Both the position numbers and the translations under genes were made by a program. Shown piece by piece: positions 43,657 to 52,235 of a stretch of 64,000 bases of DNA. Position 1 is the first letter of the stretch, and each line of letters begins with the position of its first letter. Below the pieces are notes generated by a model. That model was not told where the DNA came from and ran no database searches. It was given only the letters and a program-made list of their open reading frames with translations. This stretch comes from Fodinibacter sp963800505 (GTDB taxonomy: Bacteria > Actinomycetota > Actinomycetes > Actinomycetales > Dermatophilaceae): positions 1 to 64,000 of the forward strand of contig CAWDBL010000013.1 of assembly GCA_963800505.1 (NCBI GenBank). The letters are read 5' to 3'.

Positions 43657-45795
43657 TCACTTCACAGGTCGGTCGCCGCCCACTTCCTGACCGTCGGCGC
43701 CCGGTGGGCCAGGTGGGCCGGGCGCCCCCGGCGGCGGGCGCTCCCCGATCTCCACGGACCACAACAGCTCGACGAGCCGTTCCTGCGCCTGGCCGAGGTG
43801 GCGCCGGTACGTGCTGAACGGCAGGCCCAGCAGCTCGGCCGCCACCTCCTGGGTCGGGGCGCCCTTGGCGTACGTCCGCTCCAGCACCCGGCGGTGCTCG
43901 GCCCCGCGCCGCTCGGTGGCCAGTGACTGCACCGCAGCCAGCAGGGTGCCCCGCAGGGCACCGGCACTGTCGGATGCCGTGGGGTCGGCCAGCGCGCTGC
44001 CGAGCAGTGGCGACCGGGCGAGCCGGTCGGGCCGGTCGAGGTCGAGCAGGGCGGCGCGCACGGCAGCATCGAAGTCCTTGTGCGACAGCGGTGCCGGCCT
44101 GAGCAGCTCGGGTGGTGGGGGACCGGTCTCACCGGTCAGCTCGCGTCGGGCCGCCATCTCGAAGAAGGCCGGGATGGGGAAGCGGCGACGGTCCCAGCCG
44201 TAGCCCACCGTCTCGTGCCCGCCCACGCCGTCAAGCACCACCGGCGACATGCCCAGGTACTCGAAGTAGCGCCCGTAGTGGCCCGACGCCATCGGCACGA
44301 TGAAGGTCCAGGCGGCGGCGCGCGAGCTCCACTCGAGGATGCACGCGACGCCGTTGACCAGCAGCTGCAGGGGGTCCCCCTGGTACTGCCCGGCGGCGCC
44401 GGCGAACCGGTTGACGTGCACGCGCTCCCCGGGCCGCAGGGCTCCCTGCTGCTCGACGGCGCGCAGCACCGCGGCGGCCACCGGGTCGTCGACGGCCAGC
44501 CCGCCACCGGCCGGGAGGTACACCTGCACGGAGAAGCCGAGCACGCCGTCCTGCGAGCGCACGCAGTACAGGCTCCGCGGCTGCTCGGCCACCCAACGCC
44601 GCGCGAGCTCGGCGGACTCCCTCCCCTCGCCCGCGGCGATCAGGCCCAGGATCTCCTCGCGCTCCTCGACACCGGCCGTGACGACCGACAGGATGCCGCC
44701 GCGGCGCAGCGTCGTCGTGGTGGCGGCCAGTGGGCTGTGGCGGTGCAGCAGCAGGATCTCCGCGGCGGCCCGGTCGGGGTGGGGCTCGGTGGGGTCGACC
44801 AGCCGCTGGAGGAAGTAGTCGCGCACGGTGTTGTGCAAGGCGGTGTAGGCCTGTGGTGAGCGGTGGGCCAGCTCGCTCTCGAAGGCCTCTCGCACGACGT
44901 CGTGCAGGAACAGCCCGACCGCCCCCTGGCGGACGTACGGCCGGGTGAGGAGCCAGTCCCACACCTCGTCGGTGCGGGGCCCCACCACCCGGGCGAGGAG
45001 GTCCTGGGTCATCCGGGTGGCGTGCGCGCACGTCGCCAGGCCGTCGCGGTGCGCGGCATCCGGCACGTCGTCGACGATCAGCCGGCACAGCTCGGCGACC
45101 ACCTGCGGCGCCTCCGCCAGGCTCTGCGGCACCGGCCCGTCGGCGCACGCCTCCGCGACCAGGGCCAGCGCCAGCGGGCTCCCGTGGGCGAGCCGAGCCA
45201 TGGCGTCGCGGCGGTCCGCCTCCACCCCGACGGCCGCGAGCAGGCCGTCGCTCTCGGCGGCGTCGAGCGCGCCCAGCTCGACCACCCGCAGCAGGTGGTG
45301 CCACCCCGGGTCGAGGGTCCAGGCCGACCTCGGCCGTGAGCGGCCGGCCAGCACCGTCACGGACCCCTCGGGCCGAGCCGGGAGCAGCTCCTCGCGGAAC
45401 CAGCGGTCCAGGGGGTCGAACAGCTCGTAGCCGTCGACGAGCAGCACGTCGGGCTGGCCGTTGCCGCCACCGCTCGCTCTGGTCTCCGGCGGTGTGACCA
45501 GTGCGGCCACCGTTGCGGCAGAAGCCTCCACGTCATGCGCATCGAGGTGCACGACGTCGTGCCCGGCCTGCCACGCGCGGCGGGCCATGGCGTCGAGGAG
45601 GGTGGTCTTGCCGATGCCACCGGGGCCGTGCAGGAAGAGGACCCGAGCCGGTGAGGCGTGCTCCAGGGCGTCGGTGAAGGCCCGTAGCTCGGCGGCCCGA
45701 CCCACGAAACCGCGGGCGCGCGCCCTGGCCAGCGATCCGGACAGGTCCGGTCGCGAGGGGTCGTGCGCGGACCCGTCGAGTGACACCTCGTCCAT
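43657..45795 (-). CDS. ATP-binding transcriptional regulator
   Basis: A 712-residue protein starting at ATG 45795. The ATPase domain has Walker A GPGGIGKTTLL near residue 60 and a Walker B-like VLLVDGYELFD near 120. A helical middle follows. Residues about 390-550 look GNAT-like (LYCVRSQDGVLGFSVQVYLP, FIVPMASGHYGRYFEYLG). A sigma-region-4-like HTH is at about 645-685 (LERTYAKGAPTQEVAAELLG, FSTYRRHLGQAQERL), and the tail is proline/glycine-rich (PGAPGPPGPPGADG). It is first in an operon with the FAD oxidoreductase and membrane methyltransferase, and is divergent from the histidine kinase. It is likely the local regulator, though its signal is unknown. Confidence 0.8.
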   Translation of the reverse strand: MDEVSLDGSAHDPSRPDLSGSLARARARGFVGRAAELRAFTDALEHASPARVLFLHGPGGIGKTTLLDAMARRAWQAGHDVVHLDAHDVEASAATVAALVTPPETRASGGGNGQPDVLLVDGYELFDPLDRWFREELLPARPEGSVTVLAGRSRPRSAWTLDPGWHHLLRVVELGALDAAESDGLLAAVGVEADRRDAMARLAHGSPLALALVAEACADGPVPQSLAEAPQVVAELCRLIVDDVPDAAHRDGLATCAHATRMTQDLLARVVGPRTDEVWDWLLTRPYVRQGAVGLFLHDVVREAFESELAHRSPQAYTALHNTVRDYFLQRLVDPTEPHPDRAAAEILLLHRHSPLAATTTTLRRGGILSVVTAGVEEREEILGLIAAGEGRESAELARRWVAEQPRSLYCVRSQDGVLGFSVQVYLPAGGGLAVDDPVAAAVLRAVEQQGALRPGERVHVNRFAGAAGQYQGDPLQLLVNGVACILEWSSRAAAWTFIVPMASGHYGRYFEYLGMSPVVLDGVGGHETVGYGWDRRRFPIPAFFEMAARRELTGETGPPPPELLRPAPLSHKDFDAAVRAALLDLDRPDRLARSPLLGSALADPTASDSAGALRGTLLAAVQSLATERRGAEHRRVLERTYAKGAPTQEVAAELLGLPFSTYRRHLGQAQERLVELLWSVEIGERPPPGAPGPPGPPGADGQEVGGDRPVK

Positions 45796-45872
45796 GCTAG
45801 GGCCGCCGCGTGGCCGTGTCGTCCTCACTTCGGCGTACGCGGCGTCGCCGCCTCGCCGCGTACGCTCTTGAG

Positions 45873-47027
45873 GTGGACCTGTTACGGGGGCGTCCGCTGG
45901 TGGTCGTGACAGGGGTCCTGGTCACGGTCTTCTCGGCGGCGGCAGCAGTGGAGGGCGAGCTGGTCGGTGCCTCGGCCTACCTGCTGGTGCTGCTCAACAC
46001 CGCCCCGCTGCTGTTCCTGCACCGCAACCCGGTGGCCGTGGCGCTCACCTTCGCGGTGACCTACCCGCTGTGGCTCGACCCGCCGTTCAGCGACGTCGTG
46101 CGCGGTGGCCACGTGCTGCAGTCGTTGCCGACGCTCGTCGCGCTCTACGCGTCCGGGGCGTGGGGGCGGCCGTTGTGGCTGCGGGCCCTCGCCCTCGTGA
46201 CGCCGGCGTGGATGCTCGGCGCGGCTGCCACCGGCTACTGGACCACGGCGGTGGACGAACTGGCCTATGTCGCGGTGGTGCTGGTCGTCGTCTGGTGCCT
46301 CGGGGTGGCCGACGCACGCCGCCGGGACTACGCGGTGCAGCTCGAGCAGCGCACCCGCGAGCTCGAGCAGGCCCGGCACGCGCTGGCCGACCAGGCGGTC
46401 GCCCGCGAGCGCGCGCGGCTGGCCCGCGAGCTGCACGACGTGGTGGCCCACGCGATGAGCGTGATCACGGTGCAGGCGGGAGTCGGGGGCCACCTCATCG
46501 GCACCCGCCCGGAGCGGGCGGCCGAGGCGCTCGGCGTGATCGAGCGCACCGGCCGTGAGGCGCTCGCGGAGATGCGCCGGATGTTGCTGGTGCTGCGGCC
46601 GGGTGAGCCGGGGTCCGTGGCCCCGCCCCAACCGGGGGTGGCCGACCTGCCGGTGCTGCTCGGCAACGCCCGCGCGACGGGGCTGGCGGTGACCGAGCAC
46701 CACAGCGGCGAGCGGGCGGAGCTGCCCCCGGGGCTCGACCTCGCGGTCTACCGCGTCGTGCAGGAGGCGCTCACGAACGCCGCCAAGCACGCCCCGGGGT
46801 CACAGGTCGAGGTGCGGCTGGAATGGACCGCGGATGCCGTGGTGGCGGAGGTGACCGACTGCGGGCCCGGGGCGCCCGGTGGCGTCGTCCGCGGTCAGGG
46901 GCTCGGCGGGATGGCCGAGCGGGTGGCGCTCTACGACGGGGTGCTGGAAGTCGGTGCCGCGGAACCCGATCGCGGCTTCCGCGTGCGGGCGAGGTTCCCC
47001 CTCGAGCCGGGACGGGCGGCGCGATGA
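45873..47027 (+). CDS. sensor histidine kinase (NarL/DesK-type)
   Basis: A 384-residue kinase. There are five or six N-terminal membrane segments up to about residue 150, then a short coiled coil. The HisKA_3 box is ARLARELHDVVAHAMSVITV with the phospho-accepting histidine near residue 190. The ATPase domain has NAAKHAPGSQVEV (N box) and GQGLGGMAERVALYDG (G box). GTG 45873 is preceded by TACGCT with six bases between, a leaderless pattern; GTG 45810 upstream is less likely. It phosphorylates the response regulator encoded next (ATGA overlap). The signal is probably membrane- or drug-related, because an ABC exporter follows. Confidence 0.9.
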   Translation: MDLLRGRPLVVVTGVLVTVFSAAAAVEGELVGASAYLLVLLNTAPLLFLHRNPVAVALTFAVTYPLWLDPPFSDVVRGGHVLQSLPTLVALYASGAWGRPLWLRALALVTPAWMLGAAATGYWTTAVDELAYVAVVLVVVWCLGVADARRRDYAVQLEQRTRELEQARHALADQAVARERARLARELHDVVAHAMSVITVQAGVGGHLIGTRPERAAEALGVIERTGREALAEMRRMLLVLRPGEPGSVAPPQPGVADLPVLLGNARATGLAVTEHHSGERAELPPGLDLAVYRVVQEALTNAAKHAPGSQVEVRLEWTADAVVAEVTDCGPGAPGGVVRGQGLGGMAERVALYDGVLEVGAAEPDRGFRVRARFPLEPGRAAR

Positions 47028-47713
47028 TCAGGGTCCTGGTGGTCGACGACCAGGCGCTGGTGCGGGCCGGCTTCTGCGCCCTGCTCGAGGCGACCGACGG
47101 TGTCGAGGTGGTGGGGGAGGCGGCCGACGGCGAACAGGCCGTGGAGCTCGCCGCGCGGCTGGCGCCCGACGTGGTGCTGATGGACATCCGGATGCCGCGG
47201 CTGGACGGTATCCGCGCGACGCGCCGGATCACCGATGGCCCCGACCCGCCGCGGGTGCTGGTGCTCACCACCTTCGACACCGACGACAACGTGTTCGACG
47301 CCCTGGAGGCCGGGGCCGTCGGCTTCCTGGTCAAGGACACCCCACCGTCACAGCTGCTCGACGCCGTGCGTGCGGCGGTGGCGGGTGGGGCGGTCATCTC
47401 ACCGGCCACCACCCGTCGCCTGGTCGACCGGATCGTGGCGAGCCGGCACGGTCCCGGCACGCGGGTGCCCTCGACCACCGCCTTCGACTCCCTCACCGAC
47501 CGCGAACGCGAGGTGCTCGGGATGATCGCCCGCGGCCAGTCGAACCGGGAGATCGCCGGCAGCCTGTTCATCTCCGAGCTGACCGCGAAGACGCACGTGT
47601 CGCGGGTGCTCGGCAAGCTGGGGCTGACCAGCCGGGTGCAGGCGGCGGTCCTCGCCTACGAGTCCGGGCTGGTGCGGCCCGGTGAAGTACACCGAACGCA
47701 GTACCCCGGCTGA
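47024..47713 (+). CDS. NarL-family response regulator
   Basis: A 229-residue two-domain regulator. The receiver domain has VVDDQALVRAG (acidic pair), VLMDIRMPRLDG with the phosphorylated aspartate near residue 54, TTFD, and FLVKDTPP with the conserved lysine. The LuxR HTH is at about 165-215 (LTDREREVLGMIARGQSNRE, LTAKTHVSRVLGKLGL). It overlaps the kinase gene by 4 bp and is 49 bp upstream of the ABC transporter, which it probably controls. Confidence 0.95.
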   Translation: MIRVLVVDDQALVRAGFCALLEATDGVEVVGEAADGEQAVELAARLAPDVVLMDIRMPRLDGIRATRRITDGPDPPRVLVLTTFDTDDNVFDALEAGAVGFLVKDTPPSQLLDAVRAAVAGGAVISPATTRRLVDRIVASRHGPGTRVPSTTAFDSLTDREREVLGMIARGQSNREIAGSLFISELTAKTHVSRVLGKLGLTSRVQAAVLAYESGLVRPGEVHRTQYPG

Positions 47714-47762
47714 CCTCATTCGGCCGACGCGGTGGGTCGATCGCCGACCTAGCGTCGAGGGC

Positions 47763-48695
47763 ATGGACCGGACACCGATCATCACCGTGCAGGGGCTGAG
47801 CAAGTCCTACGGCTCGCACCAGGTGGTGCGCGAGGTCTCCTTCGACGTGCGCGCCGGTGAGATCCTCGGCATCGCGGGGCGCAACGGCACGGGCAAGACC
47901 AGCACCGTCGAGATCGTCCAGGGGCTGCGCCGGCGTGACGCGGGCGAGGTGTGGGTGGCCGGCGTCGACCCGGCACGGCACCGCGACCGGTTGCGCGACG
48001 TGATCGGCTCGCAGCTGCAGTCCAGCGCCCTGCCCGACCGGCTGCGGGTCGACGAGGCGCTGCGGCTGTTCGCCCGGCTGGCTGGGGACGTCGTGGACTG
48101 GCGCCGGCTGCGCGACGAGTGGGCCCTGGGTTCGTTGGGCCGGTCGGCGGTCGGCCGGCTGTCCGGCGGGGAGCGCCAGCGCCTGTTCATCGCGCTCGCC
48201 CTGGTCAACCGGCCGCGGGTCGTCTTCTTCGACGAGCTCACCACCGGCCTGGACCCGCTCGCGAAGCGCGACACCTGGCAGCTGGTCGAGCGGGTCCGTG
48301 ACGAGGGGGCCACGGTGGTGCTGGTGACCCACGACATGGTCGAGGCCGAACGGCTCTGTGACCGACTGGTGCTCATGCACGAGGGCCGGGTCGCCGCGGT
48401 CGGTGAGCCGAGCGACCTCGTCGCCCGGCTCGCCGGGCCGGTGCGGATCGGCTTCACGGCCCCGGCCGAGTCCCTCATGGGGCTGGGCTCGGTCCCCGGC
48501 GTGCTGGCGGTCGAGCACGACGGCACCCAGGTCAGCGTCGTGGGGTCGCCGGCATCAGTGGTGGGCGTGGCGGGGGAGCTGTCGCGCCGGGGCCTGGCGC
48601 CCGACGACTTCACGGTGGCCCGACCGGGGCTCGAGGAGGTCTTCGTGGGGCTGTCCACGCGGCCGGTGGCCGAGCTCGCAGGGGTGGCGTCATGA
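47763..48695 (+). CDS. ABC transporter ATP-binding protein
   Basis: A 310-residue ATPase of the drug/ABC-2 exporter class. Walker A is GRNGTGKTSTVEI near residue 41. The signature is LSGGERQRLFIALAL near 136. Walker B is VVFFDELTTGLDP near 156, and the switch histidine is LVTHDMVEAE. A C-terminal extension of about 80 residues is typical of this subgroup. TAGCGT seven bases upstream of ATG 47763 suggests its own leaderless promoter downstream of the two-component genes. It overlaps the permease gene by ATGA, so the pair makes one transporter. Confidence 0.93.
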   Translation: MDRTPIITVQGLSKSYGSHQVVREVSFDVRAGEILGIAGRNGTGKTSTVEIVQGLRRRDAGEVWVAGVDPARHRDRLRDVIGSQLQSSALPDRLRVDEALRLFARLAGDVVDWRRLRDEWALGSLGRSAVGRLSGGERQRLFIALALVNRPRVVFFDELTTGLDPLAKRDTWQLVERVRDEGATVVLVTHDMVEAERLCDRLVLMHEGRVAAVGEPSDLVARLAGPVRIGFTAPAESLMGLGSVPGVLAVEHDGTQVSVVGSPASVVGVAGELSRRGLAPDDFTVARPGLEEVFVGLSTRPVAELAGVAS

Positions 48696-49456
48696 CGGCC
48701 CCGGGCCCGGTGGCGACGGTGGTCGCGATCGCCGGCACCGAGCTGCGCCTGATGACCCGCGAGTGGACCTCGATGGTCTTCGCGTTCGCGTTCCCGGTGC
48801 TGCTGATGCTGATCCTCGGTGGCGTCTTCGGCGGGGAGGCATCCCCGGAGTACGGCGGCGCCACGCCCGACGACTACTACGTGGCCGACTACGTCGTGGT
48901 TCCCCTGGGTGTGCTCGCCCTCGTCGGCCTGCCGGTGGTGGTCGCCGGCTACCGCGAGCGCGGCATCCTGCGCCGCTTCGCGAGCGCCGGGGTGGGCGCC
49001 GGCCGGGTGGTGGGCGCCCAGGTGCTGGTGACCGTGGTGCTCGTGCTCCTCGGCGCCGCCACCGTGCTGGCCGTCGCGGCCCCGGTGTACGGCGTCCCGG
49101 CGCTGCGCAGTCCGGGATCGGTGCTGACCGGCTTCGCGGTCGGGACGGCGGTCATGCTCGGGCTGGGAGCGGCGCTCGGGCTGGCCGCGCCGACCGCCCG
49201 GTCCGCCCAGGCCGTCGGCCTGCTGGCGTTCTTCCCGATGTGGCTGCTCGGGGCGGGCGGCCCGCCCCGGGCCGTCCTGCCCCCGGCCATGCAGCAGGTC
49301 TCGGACGTGCTGCCGCTGGGCCGGGTGTCCGCGGCCGTCCGCGAGCCGTGGCTCGCCGGGGGTGGCGCCGGTGACGACCTGGCCGTGCTGCTGCTGTGGC
49401 TGGCGGGCACGGCGGTGGTCCTGGTGGCGCTGGCCCGGCGCCGGTCGTCATCGTGA
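48692..49456 (+). CDS. ABC-2 type transporter permease
   Basis: A 254-residue membrane protein with six hydrophobic segments (for example SMVFAFAFPVLLMLILGGVF, VVVPLGVLALVGLPVVVAGY, VLVTVVLVLLGAATVLAVAA). The YRERGILRRFASAGV loop between helices two and three is typical of ABC-2 permeases. It forms an exporter with the preceding ATPase. Substrate unknown; the two-component pair upstream suggests response to a toxic compound. Confidence 0.92.
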   Translation: MTAPGPVATVVAIAGTELRLMTREWTSMVFAFAFPVLLMLILGGVFGGEASPEYGGATPDDYYVADYVVVPLGVLALVGLPVVVAGYRERGILRRFASAGVGAGRVVGAQVLVTVVLVLLGAATVLAVAAPVYGVPALRSPGSVLTGFAVGTAVMLGLGAALGLAAPTARSAQAVGLLAFFPMWLLGAGGPPRAVLPPAMQQVSDVLPLGRVSAAVREPWLAGGGAGDDLAVLLLWLAGTAVVLVALARRRSSS

Positions 49457-49500
49457 CCGACCGCGACCCAGTGGGCAGGTCCCGGGGTGAGAGCCCGGCG

Positions 49501-49989
49501 TCAGGCGTCGCCGGCCCGGACGTCGTCGAGCGCCCCCCGCAGCCGGGCGAGGGCGTCGCGCACCGCCGGCTCGTCGCCGCCCAGCGCACGCTCGACCGCG
49601 TGACGCAGCGGTCGGAAGAGGTCGGCGGCGCGGCGGTGGCTCGCTCGCCCGCTGTCGGTCAGCCGCACCCGGTAGGAACGGCCGTCGCGGGGGTGGCGCT
49701 CGCGCACGACGTGGCCGCGCCGCTCGAAGCGTGCGACATAGCTGGAGACGGTCGTCGGGGGAGTGGCCATCTGCTCGGCGAGCTCGGAGGGGGTGAGCGG
49801 GCCCTGGCGGACCAGCAGCGAGTAGACAGCGAACTCGTCGGCGGTCAGGCCGCTCGGGACGAGCGCGTCGTTGAGCAGGTCGCTCACGGCGCGAGCGACC
49901 GACCACACGTCGAGCAGCACGTTGAGCCCCTGGTGTGGCTGGGCACCCGCTTCGGGGGTCTTGACGGAACTACTGCGATCTCGCATCAT
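49501..49989 (-). CDS. MarR family transcriptional regulator
   Basis: A 162-residue winged-helix regulator. The recognition region is LTPSELAEQMATPPTTVSSY at about 66-85, and the wing is GHVVRERHPRDGRSYRVRLT. It is divergent from the DUF2306 gene (56 bp), whose expression it may control. The ligand is not predictable. Confidence 0.92.
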   Translation of the reverse strand: MMRDRSSSVKTPEAGAQPHQGLNVLLDVWSVARAVSDLLNDALVPSGLTADEFAVYSLLVRQGPLTPSELAEQMATPPTTVSSYVARFERRGHVVRERHPRDGRSYRVRLTDSGRASHRRAADLFRPLRHAVERALGGDEPAVRDALARLRGALDDVRAGDA

Positions 49990-50045
49990 GAGTCCAATCC
50001 GCTACGACGTCGCACTAACTCTACGCCGAGCGGGAGGGGGAGGGC

Positions 50046-50786
50046 ATGAGGACATCGCAGACCGGCGTGCCGGCGATGAGCGCACCCCAGCGAGTGCTGC
50101 TCGCGCTGTGCGCCGTGCCGGTCGCACTGATGGTGGTCTTCCTCGTGCGGCGGGGCCAGATCGACATCGACAACCTGAGCTCCGGGACGGTGCCCGACTC
50201 ACCCACCGACGTGGCCTACGTGCAGCATCCCTGGCTGGCGTACTCCCACATCCTGCCCGCGCTGGCCTACCTCGTCGGGGCGCCGCTGCAGCTCGCGGAG
50301 CGGGTGCGCACCCGGCACTACTCGCTGCACCGGCGGCTCGGCCGGGTGCTCGTCGTGGCGGGGCTGGTCAGCGGGGTGGCGGCGATCGTGTTCGGGATCG
50401 CCTACCCGGTGGGCCGCGCGGCCGAGGCGAGCGCCAGTGTCGTCTTCGGCCTCTGGTTCCTCTGCTGCCTCGCCCTGGCGCTGCGCGCCATCCGCCGCGG
50501 CGACCCCGCCACGCATCGCCGGTGGATGATCCGAGCCTTCGTCGTGGCGATCGGCGTCGGCACCATCCGGCTCTGGCTGCTGCTGCTGTGGGGCTCCGGA
50601 CTGCTCGACATCAGGACGGCATTCGGCGTCTCGTTCTGGGTCGCCTTCGCCATCCACGTCGGCATCGGGGAGTGGTGGGTGCGCAGCGCCCCACCGCCCG
50701 TGGATGCCGTAGCGCCCAACCGGGATGCCATCGCGCGCCCGGTGGATGCCGTGCTGCCGCCGGTGGATGAGGTTCGGTCACCATGA
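50046..50786 (+). CDS. DUF2306 membrane protein
   Basis: A 246-residue protein with about seven membrane segments. Its family marks are YVQHPWLAYSHILPALAYLV, HRRLGRVLVVAGLVSGV and RRWMIRAFVVAIGVGTIRLW with conserved histidines and arginines, as in DUF2306 (PF10067), which may be haem- or quinone-related. The C-terminal 35 residues are a Pro/Ala/Val tail encoded with three GGATGCC heptamers. An alternative start ATG 50076 is possible. It overlaps the following lipoprotein gene by ATGA. Confidence 0.82.
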   Translation: MRTSQTGVPAMSAPQRVLLALCAVPVALMVVFLVRRGQIDIDNLSSGTVPDSPTDVAYVQHPWLAYSHILPALAYLVGAPLQLAERVRTRHYSLHRRLGRVLVVAGLVSGVAAIVFGIAYPVGRAAEASASVVFGLWFLCCLALALRAIRRGDPATHRRWMIRAFVVAIGVGTIRLWLLLLWGSGLLDIRTAFGVSFWVAFAIHVGIGEWWVRSAPPPVDAVAPNRDAIARPVDAVLPPVDEVRSP

Positions 50787-51550
50787 GCGCGCGACCCGTC
50801 GCCCTCCTCGCCGCCGCGGCGCTGACCGCCCTGACGGTGTCGTGCTCGTCCGGCGAGGGCGCGTCCTCGGCCGGGGACGCCGCGCGACCCTCGGCCTCGG
50901 CGAGCACGCTCGGGGGGAGCATCCCTCGCCCCGACTGCCTCCCGGCGGGTGCCGACTTCGCCAACGTGCCGATGGGTGCCGACCTGGCAACGCCGGTCGG
51001 GCTGCTCGGCGAGCGAGGCGAGCGCGGTGTGGTGCTGGGCGCCCAGTCCAACGGCGGCATCTGCCAGATGGTCCCGTACGCGTCGGAGGTCGCCGCCCTC
51101 GGCTACCGGGTCGCCGTGCTCGAGTGGAGGGGCGATCGCACGGCGTCCATGGCAGCCGCGGTGCGGGCGATCACCACAGACGGGGTAACCAGGGTGGTCG
51201 TCGGAGGCTTCTCCGAGGGGGCGGTCATCGGCCTCGGCGGCGCGAGCACGTTCGGGCCGCAGGTCGTCGGCGTCCTGGCGGTCAGCGGCGGTCCGGACCG
51301 TGAGGACGGCTATCCGGACATCGCATCGGTGAGCCGCTTCGCCGGCCCGCTGCTGCTCGTCCGGGGCAAGGACGACACGGTCTTCCCCGCGGACACCGAG
51401 GCGAGGATCGCCGCAGCGCACGCAGGAACCGAGCGCGTCGTGGTGCTCGAGGGCAGCGAGCACGCCCTGGCCCTGCTCGACGGCACCAACGGGCCGCGAG
51501 TCCGCGCCGAGGTCACCGACTTCCTGGCGGTGGTCCTCCCGCCCGGCTGA
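50783..51550 (+). CDS. lipoprotein alpha/beta hydrolase
   Basis: A 255-residue hydrolase with a lipoprotein signal peptide (ALLAAAALTALTVSCSS; lipid-modified Cys near residue 21), so it acts on the outer membrane face. The nucleophile elbow is GGFSEGA near residue 135. The acid lies in LLLVRGKDDTVFP (Asp near 196) and the histidine in LEGSEHALALL near 228. The substrate is an unknown ester or related compound. It is co-transcribed with the DUF2306 gene. Confidence 0.85.
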   Translation: MSARPVALLAAAALTALTVSCSSGEGASSAGDAARPSASASTLGGSIPRPDCLPAGADFANVPMGADLATPVGLLGERGERGVVLGAQSNGGICQMVPYASEVAALGYRVAVLEWRGDRTASMAAAVRAITTDGVTRVVVGGFSEGAVIGLGGASTFGPQVVGVLAVSGGPDREDGYPDIASVSRFAGPLLLVRGKDDTVFPADTEARIAAAHAGTERVVVLEGSEHALALLDGTNGPRVRAEVTDFLAVVLPPG

Positions 51551-51552
51551 CC

Positions 51553-51705
51553 GGCCCCGACCGGCTCAATCTCACCGTCGGTGCCCCGGATGCGGGCGAC
51601 CGCGTCACCGTGGCGTCGACCATCACCACCGCCGACGCGCAGGAGCGGTTCGCCAACGTCGACGAGGTGCGCCCCTACCTGCGCTTCGCCGACGCCCCGG
51701 CCTGA
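51553..51705 (+). pseudogene. orphan gene end
   Basis: Right after the hydrolase, in another frame, DRLNLTVGAPDAGDRVTVAS followed by TITTADAQERFANVDEVRPY ends at a stop at 51703. It has normal codon bias but no start. It looks like the 3' end of a lost gene and overlaps the end of the phosphoesterase gene by 31 bp. Family not recognised. Confidence 0.3.
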
Positions 51706-52226
51706 GGTGTCGGGAGGCGGTGCACGACGACGTCGTGCACCGCGCCGTCGGCGAGCCGGCAGGTCATCCACGTGCAGTTCGGCTGTTGTCGCCGGTCGGT
51801 CGGGGACCCGGGGTTCAGCAGCGTGAGCCCGGAATACGTTGTGTGCCAAGGGATGTGGCTGTGCCCGAAGACGAGTAGGTCGGTGTCGGGGTAGGCCGCA
51901 CGCATCCGCTGCTCGCGCCGCTCCTTGCTCCCGGTCTCGTGCACCACGGCGACCCGCACGCCGGCGAGAGTCGCCCGGGCGACCTCGGGCAGGCGGGCGC
52001 GCAGCTCGGGGCCGTCGTTGTTGCCCCAGCAGGCCAACAGCGACCGGCTGCGCTCCTCGAGCCGGTCGAGCGTGGCGACGTCGACCCAGTCGCCGGCGTG
52101 CACGACGACGTCGGCCCGATCCACCTCGTCCCAGACGTCGGCCGGCAGGTCCTTGGCGCGGCGGGGCAGGTGCGTGTCGGCGAGCAGCAGCAGCCGGATG
52201 CCGTGGGCTGGGGTGGGTGCCGGCAT
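51675..52226 (-). CDS. metallophosphoesterase (YfcE/MJ0936-like)
   Basis: A 183-residue calcineurin-like phosphoesterase. The metal-binding motifs appear in order: LLADTHLP (DxH), VVHAGDWVD (GDxxD type), CWGNNDGPE (GNND), VVHETGS (in place of GH) and VFGHSHIPW (GHxH), with LNPGSPTDRR after it. The length and spacing match the YfcE branch that hydrolyses phosphodiesters or 2',3'-cyclic nucleotides. Cytoplasmic. Confidence 0.9.
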   Translation of the reverse strand: MPAPTPAHGIRLLLLADTHLPRRAKDLPADVWDEVDRADVVVHAGDWVDVATLDRLEERSRSLLACWGNNDGPELRARLPEVARATLAGVRVAVVHETGSKERREQRMRAAYPDTDLLVFGHSHIPWHTTYSGLTLLNPGSPTDRRQQPNCTWMTCRLADGAVHDVVVHRLPTPQAGASAKRR

Positions 52227-52235
52227 CTCGCCAAC

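Noticed and set aside
45897..48695. Possible bacitracin- or lantibiotic-resistance operon with a biosynthesis cluster
   Set aside because: The two-component/ABC-2 set fits general exporter control, but no biosynthetic precursor or modification gene is near.
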